Assembly (NCBI RefSeq): GCF_901709675.1
Contig: NC_051087.1
Span: 3,464,001 to 3,528,000, forward strand
Length of the DNA: 64,000 nt
Direction of reading: 5' to 3'
From: Syngnathus acus
Lineage: Eukaryota; Chordata; Actinopteri; Syngnathiformes; Syngnathidae
Made by a program: the position numbers and the translations under genes. Below the pieces are notes generated by a model. That model had not been told where the DNA came from and searched no databases. It saw only the letters and a program-made list of their open reading frames with translations. Positions 48,966-61,705 of the stretch are shown piece after piece. Within the stretch, counting starts at the first letter, position 1; each line of letters starts with the position of its first letter.

Positions 48966-49174
48966 CCCAAAGGGTTATTAGACATTAGTGATTTCTAGTG
49001 ATATGGAATCACATAAACTTCCCACAATAATAGAATTAGCATGAAAGGCAGGGGTGTCAAATTGAAATGGGGGGGATAATAGCCAGCTGCACGGCGCTCG
49101 TGAACGCGCCTGGCAGCCTGCATGCGTGTGTGTGCATAGACTATTGAGCGTATGAAGGAGGGGTTGGTGGGTAC

Positions 49175-49197
49175 GGGGGGGGGGGGGGGGGGGGGGG
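49175..49197. repeat. Poly-G run (23)
   Basis: An uninterrupted run of 23 G. Such runs are often mis-sized by sequencing and can form G-quadruplex. Confidence 0.9.
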
Positions 49198-50259
49198 CGT
49201 GATTCGTGGGGCGGAATTTTCATGAGCTGGCGCGCTTGTCAGGCAGCCCTTGTAGCCGGCTATATTAAGATAGATGTTCGATGATATCCCTCATTGTTCT
49301 GTCGCTTATATTGATGTCGCTGCCTTATCGCCCTATTGATCATGTGTCGCACATAATAGGACAGGCGTGCTGCCTGCGTACCCCCCCCCCTCCATCACCC
49401 CTCCCCACCGCCCACACTCACAAAAGGCGGCGGAGCCCCTCGTCATTTGTTGTTATTGTGGGGTCCTACGGGAGTGAACCAGATAAAGATTCAGGGAACA
49501 GGGGAGAATGGAGTGAGGGCTCACATTAATTATTTTTGGGGAGGCTCAAATGAAAAAAAGAAAGAAAAAAAGATGCTTGAGCCAGATTTATGCTTTAAAC
49601 CAGATTGTATGTGCTTTGACTAGATAGTGCTTTCTTTTAGAGAGCTCGTGAAGCAACATTTTGGATAATGTAAAGAACAATCATTTAGACTTGTTTTCAA
49701 ATGTGATGTTTTACACCACTAATTTGTCTCATATCATTTTTGTTACAACTTGATTTGCCTTCTTTATTAATTAAAGGGCTGAAACTCTGACATTTCTTTG
49801 GCCCTTGTAAAAAAAAAAAAAAAAAGTAAAAACAAATTGTGCAAAAACTAGGGCATATGTAAATTGAGGTATTGCGATATATCATATTTGATCGTTTTCA
49901 GGGTGCTTGAGTTTCCTTAAAATTGTGTAATACAGAAACATTATCGTATAAACTGTAATTTAATTAGCTAGCTCTTAAGCTTAGCGAGCTAATGCAAGCT
50001 AAGGATTGCTAGCTCCCATTTTCAACAACTTAGAGTTAGCATTTGACTAATTTCATGACCTCAAACTTGATTCACCTTTTGATAGGCACATCTTTTCTTT
50101 TTTGTTGTTGTTTTTTAACGACGTTAATTGTTGTCAGTAAATTATAGGATGATGCAAAAGTGGTAACAACAACTTGAGTATCGCTAAAATGGGTCAAAGG
50201 TCCATGAGGATCAGATAGAAAACTGCCGTGTGTGTGTCAGTCCCCTGGAAAGTGAAATC

Positions 50260-50520
50260 CCAATTATTAAAAGCATTAATTCTGGCCGGCGTGCGCGCAT
50301 AGGAGCCTTGTTGACAGGCCGCCTAAATATCCCTGATCCCTCCCGGTCAGATCGCCCGCTTTATTTGCAAATAAATTGACGCCGGATCCGAGGGACGGGA
50401 GGCTTTGCTCCACGGAGCCCGAGCTAAAAATGAATTTCCGCGCCCGAGTCCCTTTAATAATATTTACATAATTTTTGCCCAGCGAGTGCACTGTTTGCGC
50501 TGCAGGAAGCAGGGCGGCTT
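50260..50520. promoter_or_regulatory. Candidate conserved non-coding element G
   Basis: Contains GCTTTATTTGCAAATAAATT, CTAAAAATGAATTTCCGCGC and CTTTAATAATATTTACATAA (forkhead-like TATTTACATA), in mixed-GC non-repetitive sequence between AT-rich flanks. Among the better candidates of the right desert. Confidence 0.35.
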
Positions 50521-51595
50521 AGAGGAAAATAATTAGACATGAGGAAGAGAAGGAGGATGAGGATGGAGGAGGAGGATGGGTTAAGACCCGAGCTCAACAC
50601 TAAATTCCCAGACAGCTAAAATCAATGAAAGTAATAACCCTATTATTTAATTCATAAGGACATTATTTTCCCATAAGGCCTCGGGAAACGTCCCCTTCGA
50701 CCGAATCAATCACATTAAATCGTTCGTTCCGGTGAAATCTGCGCTTTTATTTGCTTTAATCGGTTAGTTTCAAGAGGACGATTAATTGGAAAGTGTAGGT
50801 TTCGATTTGGCGTTATAGTAAAAACGACTTTGTAGTGATTAAAAAAAAAAACTCATACAATGAAAGAAATCTAGCACGTATTTTTGAAGAGACATGGCAT
50901 AGGCTATGTATGATCTTATATGCTTTTAAATAAGTATTAGAAGAAAGAAGCCAAGTAAACTCTTAAAGGGTTTGTCAGTTTAGGGGAAATGAGCTCTTTT
51001 AAAATCGATTTTTAAAAAAGAAAATTGTGACTTATGAACTACTGTAAAACTTAACAGTACATAATAAAAAGAACTGCGTCAACTTAAAACCGTAAAACCG
51101 TTGGAAGCACTCACTCCGTCGTAAAAAACCCGAACCAAACTCGAAGACGAATTTTAGTAGTAGTACATCAGTTATGAATACAGTAAACATTTTGGAGCAT
51201 TTAAATGATCAATGAATCCTTGCAATTCTTTTCCTCAAGCCACGACTTCTTACCATGTTTCAGACAACACAATAAAACATAATGCACTTTCCCAACTTCA
51301 TGACCCAAATGAACCCTCAAGTTAGCATCAAATTTGATTACAAAATAGAAACGTTACCCAAGTTTCAGCTAGTTTGTTTGCTGACTACCTAAATACGTAC
51401 CTAGTAAGATATTTACGACATTTAAGCCAGGAATGGCCCTGTAAACCTCTTGCTACCTCCCTCATGCATCACCTTTTATGAATTCAATTTCAACCTGGGA
51501 GAAATTTTCAATTTGAGCACGCTGTCATTACAGTGTTGAAGGAGGAGGATGAAGTCGGGGTGGGGGTATGGCGTAAATTGTTTTTGCTCTATTGT
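50521..51595. other. Gene-poor AT-rich DNA
   Basis: No exon or clear repeat was seen. The part 50640-50780 (TTATTTTCCCATAAGGCC and TCGTTCGTTCCGGTG) is mixed-complexity and could be regulatory. Confidence 0.3.
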
Positions 51596-51800
51596 GCATT
51601 CGGACGCCATCATTTTTCTTTCTAATTACCGAGGTGTCAGCGCGGTCTGTCACCCGTGTGCTGATTTTCAATTTAACCGATCATCATACATTCATTTTCC
51701 CATTTGATAAATCTGCAATCTAGACGCAAACCACCATGCCCGGAATATTAAGCGGCGCCCGGGCCGCCGTAATAGGGGGATGTGTATGCGGCAATGAGCG
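51596..51800. promoter_or_regulatory. Candidate conserved non-coding element H
   Basis: TTTCTAATTACCGAGGTGTC, TTTTCAATTTAACCGATCAT and a CpG-rich AGCGGCGCCCGGGCCGCCG segment occur within 200 bp. Composition-based proposal only. Confidence 0.28.
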
Positions 51801-52287
51801 CCGATCAGCCAGCTAATTTAGCGCCTTCCTCCGTGAAGCCCCCCTCCGCCCTCCCCCACCCCTGCACACATTTCCAAACCTCAAGAGGAAGCAGAAGAGG
51901 GAGAGAGAGCGAGTCCAGTGACTGCCAAGAACCACGACTACAATGTCATTTGGACCTCCCGTCTAGCCAGTTAGACCTATAATTGAGTTGTTGTTTTGCT
52001 TATTCAATACAGACACACTTGCACTTTAAGTATCATGGCCAATCTGAGCTCTCCGGCTCTTCATCACCCCCATCCACCCACAGTAGAGGAGTCAATTAAG
52101 GCCCAAAGTGATCCAGCCTGGTTCCACTTGTGTTTAACAGCAGCGGCAAAACACTAAGCCTCACACTGGCCTATATATGTAATGTATATATCTGTTCTTT
52201 TCTTGATCCGGGAACCACAACAAAGCAATAGAAATAAAGAAAAGACTTGAGAAAGGTTTGGTCCAAAATCTGTTGACTACTTTTAAA

Positions 52288-52418
52288 TACCGTATTAGTC
52301 CTCATCCACGAATCCATATTGGTCCATATATAAGGCGCACCGGATTATAAGGCGCACTGTCGGCTTTTGAGAAAATTGGAGGTTTTTAGGTGCGCCTTAT
52401 AGTGCGGGAAATACGGTA
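52288..52418. mobile_element. MITE-like element with AAGGCGCA repeats
   Basis: Starts TACCGTATTAGTCC and ends GAAATACGGTA in inverse, with internal TATAAGGCGCAC words in both orientations. It is 131 bp. A second partial copy of the inner words lies at about 52447-52505. Same terminal group as the elements at 993 and 37287. Confidence 0.65.
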
Positions 52419-52739
52419 CTTTTGTTTACTAAGGTTACAGGATATTTCAGAATATAAGGCGCACTTATCTTTTTAATTTTTAAAATCTATGCCTTATAAT
52501 CAGGTATGAACCAAGAAAACTCACTGTCACGTAGTGAATGTGGCCCCCATTGGGGTTCCCCTTAATCTCTGATTTCCTTCCCTGCTTTTGGTGTTTCGAT
52601 AATTGACTAAAGCAAAGTTGTCGTCATAGCCTGCCTTACCTTAAAGCTTCTTTAAATGTCACTACTGTAGGAAGACTATATTTAAGCGCGAGTGTGTGGG
52701 GAAGAGGGGGAGGGCTGTAAAATGTTTACTGGCACAAAG

Positions 52740-53290
52740 CAGCTTTGGGTTTGTCGTTGCCTTTGTTTCATTAGCCCGCTGGTTGTAATAAATGCCAACG
52801 AGCCAACGGGATGGATTTTAATTAAGTCAGTGAAAGATGAGTGGAGTGGCACAGGACGAGATGGCGGAGGAGAAGGTTGGTTGGGTGAGTGTGGGCTGAA
52901 GGGGGGGTGGGTAGTTTTTCAATAAATCCGTTGGCTCAGGGGTTAGTCGGTGATTTCCTCTGCAAAGTGTTTGGGCCGAGCAGGACTCGCAGTAATTTGC
53001 TTGATAAATCAGCGGCGTTAGGGGCAACTGCTCGACCGCTCGGTTCGGCGTGTGATTTATGTCTTTCCCGGGGGTCGTGCGCAAACTCGTGACAGTCGGC
53101 GATGAATTAGCCAAGAGGCGGCGTGCTCCTAATGAGCAGGTATTATTACGCACGCACGCCTCTCTTAAAAGAAGCGTGAAGAATGAAGCTGGCAGACGAG
53201 ACCCTAAATCCCCCCCACCCCCCCCACGCGGGCCCGCCGTGCCACCCCCGAAATAGCCCATCGATTCGCCGTCACGGACTTCCAGGCATA
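52740..53290. promoter_or_regulatory. Candidate conserved non-coding element I
   Basis: Includes GATTTTAATTAAGTCAG, AGTAATTTGCTTGATAAATC, CTAATGAGCAGGTATTATTA and CpG-rich segments. A short C-rich interruption lies near 53215. No exon with paired splice sites was found, although one strand has a 166-codon open frame. Confidence 0.3.
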
Positions 53291-53497
53291 TTGTGAGCGC
53301 AGGTGTTCCGCTGAGGTCCGTCACCATCTGATTGAGGTTAACGGAGGCAAAGAGGTGTCAGACACACGCCACCCGCCGAGCCGCCCACGAAGGAATCAAA
53401 CGCACGACACAAGTAACAAATAAAAACAAAGTGTGACACAAGACACTCAGCAAGTGATTAGCAGCCAAGAATCCCTTCAAAATGTTCAAGCCTCCAA

Positions 53498-53570
53498 TAT
53501 CAATAGCGCTCGTCCCCATTAGGGAGCTGAAGCCTATCTCAGCCAATCACAGTTCAGGTTATACATCACC
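53498..53570. repeat. Degenerate interspersed repeat fragment
   Basis: GCGCTCGTCCCCATTAGGGA and AGCCTATCTCAGCCAATCAC resemble a decayed copy of the 23591 repeat family. Confidence 0.4.
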
Positions 53571-54735
53571 TTTCACCCCAATATTTCATCTCCATATGTC
53601 ACCCCCCCCCACACACATTTGATTCAGAGTGTTTGATTCACATACATTTATGAACAAAACACAATGACATCTACCACATATACATAAATCACATTACACC
53701 ACCCGCGCCACAACTTAGACCTGGTTTCTCCTGGTCTAAAGTTTAGTCCACTATTTCCAAATTAGCATGTGTGACGAGGGCATGTAAAACATTTTTTTTT
53801 TTTAAATATCCCTGTCTGATAAATAACGATTTACTCTCCTGTGTCAATCAAACATATTTGAGAAGCAAGGAACAGACTCACTGATGATTCTGAGGAAGCT
53901 GCCGCCGATGTATTATGCGTGCTAATATTGCGCAACGACACAGACTAACGTCAACAAATAAAAGCCCCTGCGTGAACTCAGTGTTGACATGGCGTGGAAA
54001 CATCAAGTGTCTCTTGTGCTTTAGTGCCTGCTGGAAAAAAAAAAACATGCACTCCACAACAATGGCTGTGCTCATTTCACGTAAAAGCCATTATGGAGCT
54101 AATTAGGAAGGAGTGGCATTTAATAAGTCCTGCTGGTGGAATCAAAGGAACACCAATACAATGATCAATAGCGGTTTAGAATTCTATTGGTAGACAAATT
54201 ATAAGTGACCGTACAGGCTAATTATTATTATTAGCTTGGGTAATTTTGTTATTGATTTAAATAAAAATAAAAAAAGTGTTGTGTTTGCGCACCCAAAAGT
54301 GTTGCCATAATTGCTGTCATTATAGAACTAATTGTGGACATATTTTGAAGGTAATTAACAGAAATGTTACTAAAACGAGATCTCTGTGCTCATATATACT
54401 TGTTGTCAATGAGAATAACATGTTACAAAATCCCAGAGGGGCAGAATAGTTATTTTACATCCACATGCACGCAGACAGTTGAAAACTTGACTTGTAAAAG
54501 TCATTACTAGAAAAAAAAAATGGAATCCCCATATTTACAAAATGTTTTGAATGAAACATTTCCAGCGCCAGCTGCGAGTGGGCTTGCCAACACTTGATTA
54601 CAAACGAAAATGAAATGTTTTCATCCTGAACTCCACTCGTGCAAGTATTCTCTTGGTATTTATTCAATAAAGCTTGCCCAAAAATGGTAACGTTGTGTGT
54701 CGAGACTTAATGGGAAAGGCCCCGACTGTTAAATC
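53571..54735. other. Gene-poor DNA without recognised features
   Basis: AT-rich with short homopolymers. No supported exon, RNA gene or element boundary. Confidence 0.3.
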
Positions 54736-54875
54736 GTAAAATTTGAATTAGGGAAGATGGCGCGTAATGCACGGCAAAGCTTTTATTAAAGCCACGCCGA
54801 ATAATTGAATTGTTCTGCTGCTCGGATTTGTTTAAATGAAAGCCTTTTGGGTGTCAAACAACAACATGAGGATTT
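54736..54875. promoter_or_regulatory. Candidate conserved non-coding element J
   Basis: GGAAGATGGCGCGTAATGCA, AGCTTTTATTAAAGCC and CGAATAATTGAATTG in non-repetitive sequence. Composition-based proposal. Confidence 0.27.
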
Positions 54876-55263
54876 CGACAAATTCTATTAAGGACACAGG
54901 TTTCTTGTTGAATATGTGCAATCACCAGTGAGCTTTCCCCTCATTTCTTGCTTTGGTATCTGAGCTTTTGCTCTGTCACGTCTTATCTTCGATCCAACCC
55001 CTTGGCGAGGGGCTTTCAGCCACTGTGACATGCAATGAAAGGCTGTCATTCCTCCCTTTGCCAAAAAGATTACAATCGGCGGAGGAACTCTGAGCGGGGG
55101 GGCGGGAGGGGAAAAAAAAAAAAAAAGGTATCTGGTGAAAGTTAATAAAATTTGTGATTGGGAAATGTACAATAAGATGAACGCGTCATCTGACGGGAAA
55201 TGCGGGAAAATATTGGGGTTGCTCGCACTTATTAGGGCCATTATTAAGTAGTGAGTCTAATGC

Positions 55264-55494
55264 CGCGCACACACACACACATACACACACATACACACGC
55301 ACGCAATGTACAACCAGAGGGGAACTTTGTATTTTAGTAAACAAAATTTCACACATTGACAGGAGGTGTCCTTGCTTTTCTTCTGGTGTAATTATCACTC
55401 TGGGATAAGTGTTTCATTATGGAAAAGCCCCACTTTCAGACACTTTAGTCACACTGGACTGGACTGGACACACACACACACACACACACACATG
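55264..55494. repeat. (CA)n-rich interval
   Basis: Two CA tracts (about 55266-55300 with TA interruptions, and 55469-55492) lie within a non-coding interval. Confidence 0.7.
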
Positions 55495-56039
55495 CGCATG
55501 CACGGACAAACAGACACACCACCAGTATTTAATTCATCACCCCTCATCCTTGTCTGCTTTTCTTGGTTGTCTTCACACCTCCATCATTTTTGCCTCATGG
55601 TGTTCAATCAGTGAGACGACGATAATAATCGAACCTTCGCTTTCTGCCATTATCTGTCCTTCCTTTTCCCGAAACCCATCATCCGTACCCCCCACCCCCC
55701 ACCACCATCCTTTCCGTGCCCCCTCGCTAGCTTGGGGAGGTCTGCAGGTTAATGAGTCATGAAGTGTGAAAACTTCCTGAGACTCAAGCAGAACTAAATG
55801 CACTTTCCAGATGTGAGTCCAGCGACGTGTGGACGGGTGCTTAAGCATGGAGCTATGGGGGTTCAAAGGGGTTGAAAGAGAAGACGATGAGGGTCATGAG
55901 ATAACGTCGTACTTTTGACCGTTCGTTTGCTTGCCGACTGCAATGTATCTAAACCGCTGGTGTAAAAACAAAAAAAAACATTGAAGTGAATTTAAGTCTG
56001 GTAAACATGAGTATTCTGCCTTATTTGAATTGCTGACTT

Positions 56040-56225
56040 TGGGAAGAAGGCGGGGGGACACACGAAGCCAAACAATCAGTCACACACACAATTGGAACAA
56101 TTTGGAGCGGGAAAATGGCCTGCCGTGCATGTTTTTGGCATGTAAGAGGAGTAAACGCACGCAGACACGGGAAGAACATGCAAACTCAAAACAGGAATGC
56201 CGGAGCTGGAATCGAACCCCACGCC
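56040..56225 (-). repeat. SINE-like element, reverse orientation
   Basis: ATGGCCTGCCGTGCATGTTT, CACGGGAAGAACATGCAAAC and GGAGCTGGAATCGAACCCCA match the 35450 and 40970 copies. Confidence 0.6.
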
Positions 56226-58278
56226 ACCCCCCCCCTTGACTAAAAAGTCCACATGTAAGCTGTCAGTACCCGATGAGAAATGAAGGCGCTCAAATAGAAA
56301 CAGGGAAGGGTGTCATGCGACCGTTTTTAGCCAAAAAAAAAAAAAATCCCTTAATATTAGGAACAAACCTCTGAATTTAAAGATATCTCAGTGGGTCCGC
56401 AAAACAAAATTTTTACAAGCCGCCCAAAGATTCAATTTATGTTCCCCCTCAGGGATGGGTGGAAATGTGGAGAAAAAAAAATACCAGAAAAAATGACATT
56501 GGAAAATACCCATAGGTAAATTATCTGGTCTGGAACCTGCCGGGCCCCTGTGACCCACCCCTACGAGGTCCACCACTAGTTCAAGATTCAAATATTTCCA
56601 AAAATAATTGTCAGTAACCACTGAATATTTGACATTTGGGTTGAAGATTTTGACCAGTGGAATATTGACGACATAGCCAGTTAGCGGTAGTGAATACTCC
56701 TGTTCGATATTCCGAAATGTCAATTAGCAGCATTGAGTACTTTGTTGCTTCATTAATGCCCACACTTTGGACAATCATCAACGGAGTGGGAGGAATTCGA
56801 GCCGCTCCAAATGAAAGCAATCAAAACGTTTTTGACCCCAGCGCCGGTCGACAAAAAAAGTGAAAACAATAGAGTCGCGGCGTGAGTGCCAGTCATTCAA
56901 GTCATCAGCGCAAATCGTCAACAAACGGGTTAACGACGACACTAAGCCGTGTTTGCGCTCTCGCTTTGCGTACGCTCGTAATTTAAGAGGCTCTCCTCGC
57001 TGGCTCGCCAGCCGCCGAGTGCCATCGAGCGACGAGTCGTTATGAGAGAAGAAGTTGAAAACGGGACGGAATCGATAGCGTTTAGCCAGCAGCCGTGCTG
57101 GTGAGGATGCATTTAACGCGTCAAGCTGTGGAAAAACAACCAATTGCCTCCGAACGCACATTTTATTGACCACACACACACACACTGGCACACACACACA
57201 CACACACACACACTGCAGGCGTATTGACTGGTTTAAGGCAATTAGAGCAGTGTACTTTCTCCCACAAACCTTCTATGATGCTTTGTGCAACCCGCTAAGA
57301 AGTGACAAACATCGCGCTGCTGCAATAACACTATTCTTATGTAAACAATTGATCTCATTATGGATATTAGAACAGTTAAAAACTATTTATTTCAGTCCAG
57401 TAGTGCGTTGAGATAACTGGATTTTTGGGGAAGGAGGACTATCTGGAGAAAACAAGAAGATGCACACAGAGAACCGAAGCCAGTTTTCTGTGACAAACTC
57501 GATGAATCAATCCAATTCAGTCACAAACGTTTACGAGTGTAATCCTATCAGATGAGGCCAGCTGCATTAACGTCTTGCCGGAGGTGAAAAAATAAAGTCT
57601 GCACGTGAAGAATATTTAGTTCAGATACAGATCACATAATATGGTCATACGGTAAAGTGTGGGCTCACTCTCATTACTCGTTTGTGTGTGTGTGTGTGTG
57701 TGTTTGTGTGTATGTGTGTGTGTGTGTCGAACGTGTTCCAGTGGGAGCGCTTGGTTCACTTTTGTGTTTTCTAAACATTTGACAACAACCACAGCTCCCA
57801 TGCGGAGGCGACTCCCGGTGTCCTCGGCGTGACTCTCTCGACGTTTCTATATCAACACGGAGCAAACAACACTCACGCACACACACACAACGAACCTGCA
57901 AGACGTCAGGGATAAAAAAAAAAAAAGCCTACTGAGACTTGGAAGTGCTGGAAAACATTTGCATCACGTTGTTTGGTATCACACGCACACACGCTGTTAT
58001 ATGAACTCCACCGGGAGATTCCATTTTTATTTGGAAGGCTTACGCACAAGTTACGTAATTCAATCAATGTGGATCAATCATCAGTTGGTTCACTAATATT
58101 GCAAAGTAGAGCATTTTTGACACGAATCTATTACAGTATACCAATGACAAATTTGTTCATATGGGACTCGAGTATACAAAATATGACTTGATGGTTTGTC
58201 TTTCCATCTTAGCTCTCACCTTTCTTTTTAGATTCTCCCTTCACTTGTTCCCTCCCTTCCTGCCTCCTCGACTTAATA
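56226..58278. other. Gene-poor DNA with CA/GT tracts
   Basis: CA tracts at 57169-57213 and GT tracts at 57683-57728; an otherwise mixed stretch at 56780-57120 is CpG-rich. No exon model could be built. Confidence 0.3.
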
Positions 58279-58298
58279 CCCCCCCCCCCCCCCCCCCC
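58279..58298. repeat. Poly-C run (20)
   Basis: Homopolymer C run directly before candidate element K; length may be unreliable. Confidence 0.9.
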
Positions 58299-58304
58299 AA
58301 GGTG

Positions 58305-58480
58305 TCTAAGCTGTGAAACATTTAATCGCCGCGGTAACGGTTTCATATCTGGCCCAGAAATCAAATAATGCTGGCTGATTTACTCCCCCTAGCAACCAGG
58401 GTGCACAGCCCTAGCAACCGACCCAGTCGGCAGGCCAGACCTAATCAGGTTGAAAATATTTCAATTATTGTGCTGATTCT
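58305..58480. promoter_or_regulatory. Candidate conserved non-coding element K with paired RFX-type sites
   Basis: CCCTAGCAACC occurs at 58387-58397 and again at 58409-58419 in the same orientation, 22 bp apart. The core matches the RFX/X-box half-site (CTAGCAAC). Flanking text includes GTTTCATATCTGGCCC and TTTCAATTATTGTGCTG. No alignment was run. Confidence 0.4.
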
Positions 58481-60885
58481 AGGGAGTGTGTGTGCGTGTG
58501 CGTGTTTGCAAATGATATCAGCAGCTATTGATGTGAGTGGAGGAGGGAGCGAGGCTTCGAGGAAAAGACAAGATGTGCGATGAGTCAGTGAAATGAGGCT
58601 GATGGAGACATCAGGAAGCAACAACAACACATGGTCAGCCTGGACAGGATTCGGAGACAGTTGGCACCATCACTGTGTGTTTGTGCGTGTGCGTCTTTTT
58701 GGACCAACGATGTCCACACATATATTTGAAAGGTGTGAGTGAAATTACCGTATTTCCTCAGAGCGCCTTCCATTTGTTGCCTTGCGTGTCAAGCAGCATA
58801 CGGGACTTTTCACACAAACCAAGCCTGTGATCATATAAAACAGAACATAGAAATCACTTAATAACATACAGAATGGTGTCAAGTCCAAACAAAAATGTCA
58901 CATTAGCCCTGACATTGGTTACAAAAAGATTTTCTAATACCATGGTGGACAAAAGTGTACAGTTCAGTTGTATTTAACTTTATTTTTAACCTCTGTCTGA
59001 TTTTCACTTGGGTGCCCACTATGCTACTGTATTCTTAATGTTAGTGAGACATGGTGAGCTCAGTTTTTTTTTATTTTTTTTTTTTTGAGATGGTAGCATG
59101 GGTAAAAAGTAAGTTAGCACTGATTGATCTGATAGGCTGTATATCGATCAATGCGTTTGTGTTGAAAGCTAAATACATAAATAGCTTCGTGGACGAGTGA
59201 CCTATTTATCTGGTGGTGGGACATCAAGTTTGGAAAATACTTGAGGAAAAAAAGCCAACAGTCCATCACGGTGCATCCATTAGTGGAAGTAAACAGCTGC
59301 ACTTTTGAGGTTTGCCGACTCAATCAATAACTGAGTGCATTAACATAATAATAAAAAGACATGACAACATAACAAAAAGAAGGGACACTTACACAGTTGT
59401 CAAACTCAAACGCTGTGCTTGGAATCGCGCCCGCATTTAGGAACTTGGGTGCCACGTGAGGTGAATCTTAATATAGTAACTGGGAGAGAGAAAAAAAAAA
59501 AAGCAACAAAATAGTCAGATCGAAGCAGAGGAAACTGCAGGAAATTATGTCATAATTAAGGAAAATTTATACTTGTTAATGCACAAAAAAGTGCTTTTAG
59601 AGTCTACATCATAAAACGTCACAGCATAATGAAACGCCAAACATTTGAATTCATGGCAACACAAAAAAAAAACATTTGCTCCATTAGATATATCGTATAT
59701 ATTTTTTCTGGAATTTCCCCCCACGTTAATCTGCTAAATAGAATTTGTGTCATAAATGAAATGGTTGAATGAGATAAAATCCAAACCAATGAGTCATTTT
59801 CATAATCCTATTGAACCTTTTGCACGTTTTTTGGGGTAGCTGCTACTTTAAGAAACTCTCTAGCGCTTGACCAAGAATCTTTTTTTTGTGGATGCTTGTA
59901 AATATTTACATTTGTGTCGCTGCTTATTAAATCATATGATGTCAGCAAACTCACTTTATACATTTACATTGCTTACTTTTGGTTAATTAATGAAAAAAAA
60001 ATAGTTAGTGGGAGCTAGACAATGGGATAACATCTACTTCATAAATTCATGTTTATTGTGTTTGTGTTCACTTTATACAAGCCGGGTGGGCTTTGTTGTC
60101 AGTGACGATCGGAGGTGTATGTGATTTCACACTTATTTTGTTTTGACAGTTTGAAGCAGCTTTTCAATCTCTGAGAAGCTTGTTGGCACAAAACTGAAGA
60201 GCTAGCCTCTAAAAATCACTCGCTATTGTTGTTGAAAATGTCAATTGGTTCTCTACGTCTTTCACATTCGTCACAGCTGCCACTAGAACGCATGACCAGA
60301 AGCCGCAATTCTGGAATTTTCTCTAAATCTTTTGCTTTGCTGGAAATAACAAGTATTCAATTCGAATTCCATTTTTTTGCCTTTTGAAATACAGCAAAAA
60401 TTGAAGTTTTCTTTACTGCAAATGTGATAAGGAGACGACATCAGTTGTAACTTAAGTAAAGAATGCAATGATTCCAAAAAGGTGAGCTAAGACACTAAAC
60501 GGTCGAAGCGAAGACGGAAAACCTGCCCCCCCAAAAATCTAACTTTTCCAATTTGCCCATTCACATTATAAAGCAGCTAAAGTTATTTTAGTGTGTGCGT
60601 GTCAGTTGGAAGGGCAGCTAGGCGTAAAATTGAGTGCGGATTCATTAGGTTGCGTGAGCTGAGCTGCAGTCGCTTTAAGTGATACATTTCCTCTGCGAGT
60701 GGAGGTGTGGGTGGATGGGTGCTGTGGGTGGGTGGGTGGGGGCTGACTGAGAGGAGTTGGGGGGGGGGGGTCAGCGTGTCTGTCGGTCGGTCTCACTCGG
60801 GCGCGCGCACACACAATTTAGAAACCTTATTCTATCCGCCCTCCTCTGTCTAAACGCAGAGTGACACTGTAAATCTGAGCCAATT
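58481..60885. other. Gene-poor AT-rich DNA
   Basis: No exon supported. A lone ACCGTATTTCC word at 58747 may be a solo end of the MITE group. A G-rich spot lies at 60700-60775. Confidence 0.3.
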
Positions 60886-61050
60886 TCCTCCTCTAATCAT
60901 CATTAAAAAGCGCAAATGACTCCACTCGCCATTAAACACTCCCACGTGCGCGCCGCCATTAGCGGCGCTTCCACAGAGCCGCCCGGCCGCGGCCTTCTGT
61001 TTTGCCTCTTCCGACCGCCGCCATTTTGTTTTGTTTTGTTTTCGTTTTCT
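60886..61050. promoter_or_regulatory. Candidate conserved non-coding element L
   Basis: CTAATCATCATTAAAAAGCG and CGCCATTAAACACTCCCACG, then a CpG-dense GCCGCCATTAGCGGCGC palindrome. Composition-based proposal. Confidence 0.3.
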
Positions 61051-61464
61051 TTTCTTCAAACTCGTGAACCAATTTTGAAAATAAACGGGATGAAAATAAC
61101 AGCGCAGGGTCCCACAAAAAGCTTTTTAATTCAGCTGTTATTTGTAATTGTTTCTATCGTAGCATCTTTATACCATTTGCAATTATTAAAAATTTTCACT
61201 TAGCACTGACATTGCAACAAAGCACAATTTTTTTTTTTTTTTAAAGTAAAGTTAGTGGTCCCCTGCAAAGAAACAAATTAAAGATGAAACATACGTATAT
61301 TGCTCACAATTATAAATAATAATATTGAAAAAAAATCGTGACTCCATTCCTGCTCATTTTAGAATATGGCTAGCATGGACTTTTTTTGTGCCCGTCAATT
61401 TTCATATCCCTAGGTCAAATGAAAAATAAAGAGAAGGAATTTCTGCAGAAACATTAGGAATCCG

Positions 61465-61705
61465 AAAAACGGGCGCTTTCAACTCAACAAATGTTTCCCT
61501 CACTTTTAAGCGGGCACACACAAGAGGATGACGGGATTTCATCAATGACTATTGTTTGTGCCACAGTCTCATTTTCCGCCTGCGGCCTGCAATATTCTCA
61601 CCCACAAAATTCATTTCAGTCTGACATTTCGGCCCCATATGTAACCTCGGGATTTTATTGTGGCGGCCAAACTGAAATACTATTACCATTGCAAAGGTTG
61701 AATGA
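61465..61705. promoter_or_regulatory. Candidate conserved non-coding element M
   Basis: CACTTTTAAGCGGGCACACA, GACTATTGTTTGTGCC (SOX-like ATTGTT) and TTTTATTGTGGCGGCC in non-repetitive sequence. Composition-based proposal. Confidence 0.3.

Noticed and set aside
52827-53327. 166-codon open frame on the minus strand in the uncx desert
   Set aside because: No recognisable domain, no matching splice sites, and the DNA looks like regulatory sequence with CpG-rich and C-rich segments.
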